From Pseudomonadota bacterium (GTDB lineage Bacteria > Pseudomonadota > Gammaproteobacteria > Xanthomonadales > Rhodanobacteraceae), in NCBI GenBank assembly GCA_018240565.1, contig JAFEFO010000034.1, forward strand, positions 62,001 to 126,000: a stretch of DNA of 64,000 bases, given 5' to 3'. Under the pieces are notes generated by a model. That model searched no databases, was not told where the DNA came from, and was given only the letters and a program-made list of their open reading frames with translations. The position numbers and the translations under genes are program-made. Below are positions 57,909 through 64,000 of the stretch, one piece after another. Each line of letters begins with the position of its first letter. Positions within the stretch are counted from its first letter, which is position 1.

Positions 57909-57917
57909 GGAGATTCC

Positions 57918-58724
57918 ATGCCCGCCCGCCTCGCTCCCGATCAATCCCGCGGCTACCTCGTCCCGCTTGGCCCCAGCGTGCGCGGCGCCGGGCAAACCGG
58001 CATCTTCCGCCGACTGTTCGCTATCCTCGGCCAGCGCCCGCGCGTGGCGATCATCGCCGCGGCGGCCGACGAAACCCTCGCCGACGATCTGGACGCGCGA
58101 CTGGTATCAGATGGCGCGGCGGCGGTACAGCGCATCTTGCTGAACCAGCGCACCGACAGCGAAGCCCAGGCGACGCTGGCGGCGATCGAACATGCGCATC
58201 TGGTCGTGCTGTGCGCGGACCAGCCGTTGCGGCTGTCGACCCTGCTCGGTGGCACGGCACTGGCGCGCCTGCTGCGCCGGCGCAATGCCGATGGCATGGC
58301 GGTCGGCGGCATTGGCGGTGGCGCATCGGTATTGCCCGAACACATGCTCGGCGGCGGTGCGCACGGGTCATCCCCACGCATGGGCAATGTCACGCTTGCG
58401 CCGGGCCTGGGCTTGTCCAATCGCCTGCTGATCGATCAGGGCGGCGCCGGCGCGGATCGCCTCGGCCGCCTGCTCGGTGCGCTCGCGCTCAACCCGTTCG
58501 TGCTCGGCATCGGCCTGGATGCCGACACCGCCGCCTTCATCGGCCCGGACAACGTGCTCGAAGTCGCCGGTACCGGCAGCATCACCGTGGTCGATCCAAC
58601 CGATGTCGGGCACTCCAACGCCGCCGATGCGGGCCCCAGCGATCCGATCAGCATCACCAACCTGCGCGTACATGTGCTGGTGCATGGATCGCGCTACGAC
58701 CTCGACTTCCGACGGCCATTGTGA
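57918..58724 (+). CDS. cyanophycinase-like protein (S51 family), nucleophile missing
   Basis: A 268-residue protein of the cyanophycinase/peptidase S51 fold, recognised from 'GYLVPLGPSVRG', the central 'MAVGGIGGGASVLPEHM', 'LAPGLGLSNRLLIDQ' and 'FVLGIGLDADTAAFI'. In active enzymes the nucleophile is the Ser of Gly-Thr-Ser-Ala-Gly-Ala; here residues 130-136 read Gly-Gly-Ile-Gly-Gly-Gly-Ala, so the Ser position is Gly133. The protein is therefore probably not a classical serine hydrolase. The RBS GAGGAG is good. The GNAT gene overlaps by 4 bases. Confidence 0.8.
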   Translation: MPARLAPDQSRGYLVPLGPSVRGAGQTGIFRRLFAILGQRPRVAIIAAAADETLADDLDARLVSDGAAAVQRILLNQRTDSEAQATLAAIEHAHLVVLCADQPLRLSTLLGGTALARLLRRRNADGMAVGGIGGGASVLPEHMLGGGAHGSSPRMGNVTLAPGLGLSNRLLIDQGGAGADRLGRLLGALALNPFVLGIGLDADTAAFIGPDNVLEVAGTGSITVVDPTDVGHSNAADAGPSDPISITNLRVHVLVHGSRYDLDFRRPL

Positions 58725-59200
58725 GCTTTTCGATCCGCCCGATCGAATCCCGCGACGACGCTGCCGTCGCCGCGATCATCCGCGCTGTGATGCCGGAATT
58801 CGGCGCCGACGGACCGGGTTTCGCCATCCACGACGCGGAAGTCGCGGCGATGCACGCAGCCTATGCGCGCGCCGGCTGCGCTTATTTCGTCGTGGCACTG
58901 GATGGCAAGGTATGCGGTGGCGGCGGTATCGCACCACTCAATGGCGAACGCGATACCTGCGAGTTGCGCAAGATGTATTTTCTGCGCGAACTGCGCGGCC
59001 GCGGCGCCGGCGATGCCTTGATTCGCGTGTGCCTGGATGCCGCGCGCCAGCTTGGCTACCGGCGGTGTTACCTCGAAACGCTCACCGGCATGGATGCAGC
59101 GCAGAAACTCTACGCGCGGCACGATTTCAAACCGCTGTGCGGCGCACTGGGCAAGACCGGGCATTTCAGTTGCGACAAGTTTTATCTGCGCGACCTGTAA
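58721..59200 (+). CDS. GNAT-family N-acetyltransferase
   Basis: A 159-residue acetyl-CoA-dependent acetyltransferase. The acetyl-CoA loop is 'FLRELRGRGAGDALIRVCL' (about 88-106), preceded by 'ELRKMY' and followed by 'YLETLTGMDAAQKLYARHDF'. The GTG at 58721 overlaps the stop of the cyanophycinase-like gene (GTGA), so the two are coupled and may act on the same, unknown substrate. Confidence 0.87.
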   Translation: MSFSIRPIESRDDAAVAAIIRAVMPEFGADGPGFAIHDAEVAAMHAAYARAGCAYFVVALDGKVCGGGGIAPLNGERDTCELRKMYFLRELRGRGAGDALIRVCLDAARQLGYRRCYLETLTGMDAAQKLYARHDFKPLCGALGKTGHFSCDKFYLRDL

Positions 59201-59296
59201 TAGAATGCCGGCCCAAAATAAATTTTGCGATCTTCCATGATCGCAAAAATCAGAGCAGGCGTCCTGCCTACACTTCTCAACGAGAGCGATTACTTA

Positions 59297-60064
59297 ATGC
59301 AACTCGATCAAGTCAAAGCCGTCGTCACCGGCGGCGTATCCGGGCTCGGCCTGGCCGTGGCCAAGCACCTTGTCGCGCACGGCGCCAGCGTCGCCCTGCT
59401 CGACATCAACGATGAGAAAGGCGCGGCGGCGGTGGCCGAACTCGGCGCCAAGGCCAGCTATCACCGCACGGACGTCACCAACGAAGACGGCGTCGCCGCC
59501 ACGCTCAAACAGGCCGCCGAACGCATGGGCGGCTTGAACGTGGCGATGAATTGCGCCGGCATCCTCGGCGCCGGCCGCGTGCTTGGCAAGGAAGGCCCGA
59601 TGCCGCTCAAGACCTTCCAGACCACGGTGATGGTCAATTTGATCGGCAGCTTCAATGTCGCCAAGTCCGCCGCGGCGATCATGCAGAGCAATGTACCGGG
59701 CGCAGACGGCGAGCGCGGCGTCATCGTCAACACGGCGTCGATTGCCGCCTACGAAGGCCAGATCGGCCAGGCCGCCTACTCGGCCAGCAAAGGCGGCGTG
59801 ATCGGCATGACCTTGCCGATGGCACGCGAGTTCGCGCGCATCGGCGTGCGCGTCATGACCGTGGCGCCGGGCGTGTTCCACACGCCGATGGTCGATGGCA
59901 TGCCGCAAAATGTATACGATTCGCTGTGTGCACAGGTTCCGTATCCGTCGCGCCTTGGCACGGCGGAGGAATTCGCCGATACCGTGGCGTTCATCCTGCA
60001 AAACCGCTACATGAACGGCAGCGTGATCCGCGTCGATGGCGCGATACGGCTGGCACCGAAATGA
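59297..60064 (+). CDS. 3-hydroxyacyl-CoA dehydrogenase, SDR (HSD10-like)
   Basis: A 255-residue short-chain dehydrogenase very like mitochondrial HSD10, which oxidises 2-methyl-3-hydroxybutyryl-CoA in isoleucine degradation. It has 'TGGVSGLGLAVAKHL' for NAD, 'NCAGIL', and the catalytic 'NTASIAAYEGQIGQAAYSASKGG' with Ser, Tyr and Lys; 'PYPSRLGTAEEFA' and 'VIRVDGAIRL' complete the match. The ATG at 59297 is chosen over upstream starts that lack homology. The place beside the liu genes fits branched-chain catabolism. Confidence 0.9.
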   Translation: MQLDQVKAVVTGGVSGLGLAVAKHLVAHGASVALLDINDEKGAAAVAELGAKASYHRTDVTNEDGVAATLKQAAERMGGLNVAMNCAGILGAGRVLGKEGPMPLKTFQTTVMVNLIGSFNVAKSAAAIMQSNVPGADGERGVIVNTASIAAYEGQIGQAAYSASKGGVIGMTLPMAREFARIGVRVMTVAPGVFHTPMVDGMPQNVYDSLCAQVPYPSRLGTAEEFADTVAFILQNRYMNGSVIRVDGAIRLAPK

Positions 60065-60081
60065 GTTCAGGATGAACTCAT
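60061..60081. terminator. hairpin at end of SDR gene
   Basis: A perfect 8-bp stem ATGAGTTC with a 5-base loop begins over the stop codon of the dehydrogenase gene. No T-run follows, so termination is uncertain. Confidence 0.3.
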
Positions 60082-60127
60082 CCCGTGCAGCACAAGGATG
60101 TGCGATGACACGGGATCCAGCACTTGC

Positions 60128-60175
60128 GACCACCCTCACCCCAACCCTCTCCCTCCAGCGGGAGAGGGGGAGAAA
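60128..60175. repeat. GC-rich palindromic repeat upstream of efpL
   Basis: The sequence CCACCCTCACCCCAACCCTC followed by CTCCCTCCAGCGGGAGAGGG is the same repeat type as that between serC and serA. Its end GAGGGGGAGAAAAGC runs directly into the ATG of the EfpL-type gene and provides its ribosome binding site. Confidence 0.75.
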
Positions 60176-60178
60176 AGC

Positions 60179-60742
60179 ATGAAAGCTTCCGAAATCAAGA
60201 AAGGCAATGTCGTCGAGCACAACGGCCGGGTCTGGCAGGTGCGCGACATCGAACGCAGCTCGCCGCAGGGCCGCGGCGGCAATGTCACCTTCCGCTTCAT
60301 CATGTACAGCGTGCCGGGCGCCCAGAAACTCGACTTGTCGCTGCGTGCCGAAGACGACTTGAAGGAAACCGAACTCGCGCGTCGCGCAGCGAATTTTTCC
60401 TACAAGGACGGCGATGGTTTCGTGTTCATGGACGCCGAGGACTACACCCAATACACGCTGGGGCTCGATGCGATCGGCGATGCCGCCGGCTTCATCGCCG
60501 ATGGCCTGGAAGGCTGCTATGTGCAATTGATCGACGGCGCACCCGTTGCGGTACAGCTTCCCCCGTCGGTGACGCTGGAAGTGATCGACACCGCGCCGGA
60601 ATTGAAAGGCGCCACCGCGACCAAGCGCCCCAAGCCCGCCAAGCTCAATACCGGCATCGAAATCCAGGTGCCGGAATACATCCGCAGCGGCGAAAAGATC
60701 CTGGTGAGCACGTTGACGGGAGAGTTCAGCGGCCGGGCGTAA
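60179..60742 (+). CDS. efpL: elongation factor P-like protein (EfpL/YeiP)
   Basis: A 187-residue three-domain EF-P paralogue that eases ribosome stalling at proline-containing motifs. '[23 protein letters not shown]' (about 80-102) and the C-terminal '[19 protein letters not shown]' match YeiP/EfpL. The tip of domain I reads 'SSPQGRGG' with Arg32, the unmodified Arg of EfpL instead of the Lys of EF-P. The frame is open upstream only through the repeat; the ATG at 60179 is supported by the GGGGGAGA site. Confidence 0.92.
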   Translation: MKASEIKKGNVVEHNGRVWQVRDIERSSPQGRGGNVTFRFIMYSVPGAQKLDLSLRAEDDLKETELARRAANFSYKDGDGFVFMDAEDYTQYTLGLDAIGDAAGFIADGLEGCYVQLIDGAPVAVQLPPSVTLEVIDTAPELKGATATKRPKPAKLNTGIEIQVPEYIRSGEKILVSTLTGEFSGRA

Positions 60743-60848
60743 CGCTCGCTTCGCGCCAGTTGCCCGTTTTCCGCCCCTCGCGTATGGTAGCGACGTTTTG
60801 CGCCGGTCGACCGGCCGTCGTTGCATTCAAACGTCCGGGGAGGACACC

Positions 60849-62363
60849 ATGATTTTCTGGCGCATCAAGCCGCTCGACCAGATTCTCGCCACCGCCGAAA
60901 AAAAGGCGCTCAAGCGCCAGCTCGGTCCGATCCAGCTCACTTTGCTCGGCATCGGCGCGGTGATCGGCACCGGCATCTTCGTGTTGACCGCCGAAGCCGC
61001 GCAGAAAGCCGGCCCGGCGATGATGCTCGCTTTCGTGATCGCCGCCATTGTCTGCGGCCTCGCCGCGCTGGCCTATGCCGAGCTTGCCGCGATGGTGCCG
61101 GTTTCCGGTTCCGCCTACACCTACAGCTACGGCGTGTTCGGCGAATTGATCGCGTGGATCGTCGGCTGGGCGCTGGTGCTCGAATACGCGATCGGCGCCA
61201 CAGCCGTGTGCGTGGGCTGGTCGGGCTACATGAACGGACTGCTGATGCATTCGGACATGTTCGGCCTGGTCAAGCCCGGCGCCATCGCCTTGCCCGAATA
61301 CCTGCGCACCGGCATGTATTCCGGCGGCGGCTTCAACCTGCTTGCGTTCCTGATCGGCATTGCGGTGACCTGGCTGCTGGTGATCGGCACGTCCAAGAGC
61401 GCGCGCGTCAATGCCGTGCTGGTGGCGATCAAGATCATCGCGCTGACGGTGTTCGTGCTGATCGCCGTGCCGGCGGCCAAGAGCGGCAACCTCGAACCCT
61501 TCCTGCCCGGCGGCTGGGGCAATCCGCTCGGCGGTGGCGTCGGCGTTCTCGGCGCGGCCGCGTCGATCTTCTTCGCCTACGTGGGATTCGATGCGGTTTC
61601 CACCGCCGCGGAAGAAACCCGCAATCCGAACCGCAACATCCCGATCGGCCTGATCGCCTCGCTCGGCATCTGCACGATCTTCTACCTGCTGGTCGGCTAC
61701 GGCGCGGCCGGTTCGATCGGCGCACAGCCGATGCTCGGCGCCAACGGCCTGCCGCTGGATCCCGGCACGCCGGAAATGACCGCCGCCTGCGCCAGCCACG
61801 CGCAGGCCCTGGTATGCAGCAACGAGCCGCTGGCGCATGTGATGCGCGTGCTCGGCTTTGCCGAGATCGGCAACTGGATCGGCATCGCCGCGATCGTGGC
61901 GCTGCCCTCGGTCATCCTGATGATGATGTTCGGCCAGACCCGCATCTTCTTCACCATGTCGCGCGACGGCCTGCTGCCGGACGCGCTGTCTGCCGTGCAC
62001 CCGCGCTTCTACACGCCGCACGTCATCACCTACCTGACCGGCGCGGTGGTGTCGATCTGCGCGGCGCTGTTCCCGGTCGGCAAACTGGCCGATACGTCCA
62101 ATGCCGGCACCCTGCTGGCCTTCGCCATGGTGGCGATCGGCGTGCTGGTGCTGCGCAAGCGCCAGCCCGATCGTGCGCGCCCGTTCCGCACGCCGCTGGC
62201 GTGGATCGTCTGCCCGCTGGCGGTTGCCGGTTGCGCGCTGCTGTTCTGGAACCTGAGCAACGTCGCCAAGATCGTGTTCCTGGTCTGGGCCGCGATCGGA
62301 CTCGTCATCTATCGCGCGTACGGCTATCGCCGCAGCCAGCTCGCCAACGGCGGCGGAGCCTGA
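60849..62363 (+). CDS. APC-superfamily amino acid permease (CAT-like)
   Basis: A 504-residue transporter with about 12 membrane helices. The first helix motif is 'GIGAVIGTGIFVLT' (about 35-48), followed by 'LAALAYAELAAMVPVSGSAYTYSY'. 'FAYVGFDAVSTAAEETRNPNRNIPIG' (helix 6 and loop) and 'MMFGQTRIFFTMSRDGLLP' are typical of the cationic-amino-acid/YfnA branch. Two Cys lie in the long loop near residues 312-324. A second permease gene of the same branch follows with one base between, so they are co-transcribed. Confidence 0.93.
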   Translation: MIFWRIKPLDQILATAEKKALKRQLGPIQLTLLGIGAVIGTGIFVLTAEAAQKAGPAMMLAFVIAAIVCGLAALAYAELAAMVPVSGSAYTYSYGVFGELIAWIVGWALVLEYAIGATAVCVGWSGYMNGLLMHSDMFGLVKPGAIALPEYLRTGMYSGGGFNLLAFLIGIAVTWLLVIGTSKSARVNAVLVAIKIIALTVFVLIAVPAAKSGNLEPFLPGGWGNPLGGGVGVLGAAASIFFAYVGFDAVSTAAEETRNPNRNIPIGLIASLGICTIFYLLVGYGAAGSIGAQPMLGANGLPLDPGTPEMTAACASHAQALVCSNEPLAHVMRVLGFAEIGNWIGIAAIVALPSVILMMMFGQTRIFFTMSRDGLLPDALSAVHPRFYTPHVITYLTGAVVSICAALFPVGKLADTSNAGTLLAFAMVAIGVLVLRKRQPDRARPFRTPLAWIVCPLAVAGCALLFWNLSNVAKIVFLVWAAIGLVIYRAYGYRRSQLANGGGA

Positions 62364-62364
62364 A

Positions 62365-63822
62365 ATGCTCGGCCGCTTGCTTGCCCGGAAAACCGACTTC
62401 ACCGGCGTCGACGGCATCACCGGCGCCGAATCGGCCACCGGCATCGAGTTGCGCCGCACGCTCGGACCCTGGGGCCTCACCGCGCTCGGCATCGGCGCGG
62501 TGATCGGCGGCGGCATCTTCGTCATCACCGGGCAAGCCGCGGCCGAACACGCCGGCCCGGCGATCCTGCTCTCGTTCATCATCGCCGCGGTGTGCTGCAG
62601 CTTCACGGCGCTTTGCTACGCCGAATTCGCCACGCTCATCCCGATGTCGGGCAGTTCGTATTCGTACGCGTACGCGACGCTGGGCGAACTCGCGGCGTGG
62701 TTCATCGGCTGGAACATGGTGCTCGAATACGGCGTGTCGGCATCGGCCGTGGCGGTGAGCTGGACCGGTTACTTCACCAGCCTGCTCGACCACGTCGGCG
62801 TGCACCTGCCGCCGCAGCTGACCAATGCGCCACTGGCCTTCACCAACGACCACATCGTCGCCACCGGCGCACTGATCAATCTGCCGGCGGTGATCCTGGT
62901 GCTGGGTTTGACCTGGTTGTGCTATGTCGGCATCCGCGAATCCTCCGGCGTGAACACCGCGATGGTGGCCCTGAAGGTGGCGCTGATCATCATCGTCATC
63001 GTCGCCGGCTGGCATTACGTCGATCCACAACTGTGGCATCCGTTCATCCCGGAAGCGCAGAGTGCGGAGAAATACGGCTGGGGCGGCATCATGCGCGCGG
63101 CGACGCTCGTCTTCTTCGCCTACATCGGCTTCGAGGCGACCTCGACCGCCGCGCAGGAAGCGAAGAACCCGCAGCGCGACCTGCCGATCGGCACGCTCGC
63201 CTCGCTCGCGATCTGTACCATCCTGTACATCGGCATGGCCCTGGTGCTCACCGGCCTTTTGCCCTACGACCAGCTCGGCACCAGCGAACCGGTCGTCACC
63301 GCGGTCAAGGCGCATCCGCAACTGGACTGGCTGCGCTGGCTGGTGGAAGTCGGCGCCATGGTCGGCCTCGCCTCGGTGGTGCTGGTGATGATCATCGCGC
63401 AACCGCGCATCTTCATGATCATGGGCCGTGACGGCATGCTGCCGCCGGTGTTCGCGAAGATCCATCCCAAGTACCGCACGCCGCACATCAACACCCTGAT
63501 CACCGGCTGCGGCATCGCCGCGCTCGCCGCGGTGTTCCCGCTCGACGTGCTCGGCGACCTCGTCTCGATGGGCACGCTGATTGCCTTCGTCGCGGTGTGC
63601 CTGGGCGTGCTGATCCTGCGCAAGACGCGCCCCGAACTGCCGCGCACGTTCCGCGTGCCAGTGGCGCCCGTGACCTGCACGCTCGGCGTGCTCAGCTGCC
63701 TGATGCTGCTGTACTGGGAAAACTGGTACAACTGGACCCTGATGGGGCTGTGGACCGTGCTCGGCTTTGTCATCTATTTCGGTTACGGTTACCGGCACAG
63801 CAAGCTGCGCAAGACAAACTGA
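62365..63822 (+). CDS. APC-superfamily amino acid permease (CAT-like), second copy
   Basis: A 485-residue paralogue of the preceding permease with the same signatures: 'GIGAVIGGGIFVIT' (about 47-60), 'FTALCYAEFATLIPMSGSSYSYAY', 'FAYIGFEATSTAAQEAKNPQRDLPIG' and 'IAQPRIFMIMGRDGMLP'. It has an extra N-terminal segment. GGAG precedes the ATG. The pair suggests tandem duplication followed by divergence in substrate range. Confidence 0.93.
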   Translation: MLGRLLARKTDFTGVDGITGAESATGIELRRTLGPWGLTALGIGAVIGGGIFVITGQAAAEHAGPAILLSFIIAAVCCSFTALCYAEFATLIPMSGSSYSYAYATLGELAAWFIGWNMVLEYGVSASAVAVSWTGYFTSLLDHVGVHLPPQLTNAPLAFTNDHIVATGALINLPAVILVLGLTWLCYVGIRESSGVNTAMVALKVALIIIVIVAGWHYVDPQLWHPFIPEAQSAEKYGWGGIMRAATLVFFAYIGFEATSTAAQEAKNPQRDLPIGTLASLAICTILYIGMALVLTGLLPYDQLGTSEPVVTAVKAHPQLDWLRWLVEVGAMVGLASVVLVMIIAQPRIFMIMGRDGMLPPVFAKIHPKYRTPHINTLITGCGIAALAAVFPLDVLGDLVSMGTLIAFVAVCLGVLILRKTRPELPRTFRVPVAPVTCTLGVLSCLMLLYWENWYNWTLMGLWTVLGFVIYFGYGYRHSKLRKTN

Positions 63823-63825
63823 CGC

Positions 63826-64000
63826 ATGACCCCATCGATTCTTCTCGGCAAGAGCGTCTTGCCGAACAGCAAGACACCCGACGTTTGCCTGCAAGGAAAG
63901 TTCGGCAACCGCCACGGCATGATCGCCGGCGCCACCGGCACCGGCAAGACCGTATCGCTGATGGTCATGGCCGAAGGCTTCTCGCGCCTGGGCGTGCCGG
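63826..64000 (+). CDS. HerA/DUF853-type ATPase, N-terminal part
   Basis: A gene that leaves the window on the right. The visible 58 residues contain 'NRHGMIAGATGTGKTVSLMVMAEGFSRLGVP', a Walker A motif in the setting typical of the DUF853/YjgR HerA-like ATPases. Its start lies 3 bases after the permease stop. Function is not well known in the family; the DNA translocase relation is by homology only. Confidence 0.8.
   Translation, partial: MTPSILLGKSVLPNSKTPDVCLQGKFGNRHGMIAGATGTGKTVSLMVMAEGFSRLGVP

Noticed and set aside
60798..62606. Long minus-strand frames across the two permease genes
   Set aside because: His/Arg/Ala/Asp-rich low-complexity shadows; the plus-strand frames have clear APC transporter signatures.

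Overview
The window is 64 kb of high-GC chromosome from a gammaproteobacterium, most likely order Xanthomonadales, family Rhodanobacteraceae (Dokdonella-like). That placement is an inference from three things: the core gene order serC-serA-pheA-hisC-aroA-cmk-rpsA-ihfB-lapB, the liu (leucine degradation) genes, and the many Ala/Pro-rich secreted proteins. No tRNA, rRNA, CRISPR array or phage module was seen. Genes are dense and no gap exceeds 300 bases.

Layout. 1-4774: the end of an outer-membrane beta-barrel gene followed by a ten-heme cytochrome c fused to an LVIVD-type beta-propeller, possibly an electron-transfer pair at the outer membrane. 4860-10041: xseA, a VIT-family transporter, an acetolactate-synthase-like enzyme and an APC permease. 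10120-11315: an intact IS3-family (IS407-like) element with inverted repeats, a 4-bp target duplication and a -1 frameshift site. 11368-16797: a double DUF4440-like secreted protein, an aldehyde dehydrogenase, an ECF sigma factor with its partner, and two small envelope proteins. 16794-22144 (minus): galU, a FlaA1/CapD-type dehydratase, a WecA-type transferase, lapB and ihfB, an envelope-polysaccharide block. 22259-33406 (minus): rpsA with a structured leader, cmk, a large NHL-repeat secreted protein, then aroA, hisC, pheA, serA and serC (aromatic amino acid, histidine and serine synthesis, largely coupled by overlaps). 33449-39228: a five-PAS GGDEF-EAL protein, msrPQ and an FHA-domain membrane protein. 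39399-41942: a polyhydroxyalkanoate-system protein, a thiolase and two Ala-rich lipoproteins.

42033-60742 carries leucine/isoleucine catabolism: liuB, then liuC-liuD-lipoprotein-liuE, and an HSD10-type dehydrogenase. Between liuB and liuC lies about 10 kb of accessory DNA: an iron permease with a cupredoxin partner under a likely Fur box, vapBC, a secreted protein, an NdvA-like ABC exporter, higBA and a type III restriction-modification pair. After liuE come a cyanophycinase-like protein that lacks the nucleophilic serine and a GNAT acetyltransferase. The window closes with an EfpL-type factor, two APC permeases and the start of a HerA/DUF853-type ATPase.

A recurrent GC-rich palindromic repeat family lies upstream of serA and efpL, where it supplies the ribosome binding site. 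Related copies sit inside the type III methyltransferase gene, where they are translated in frame.
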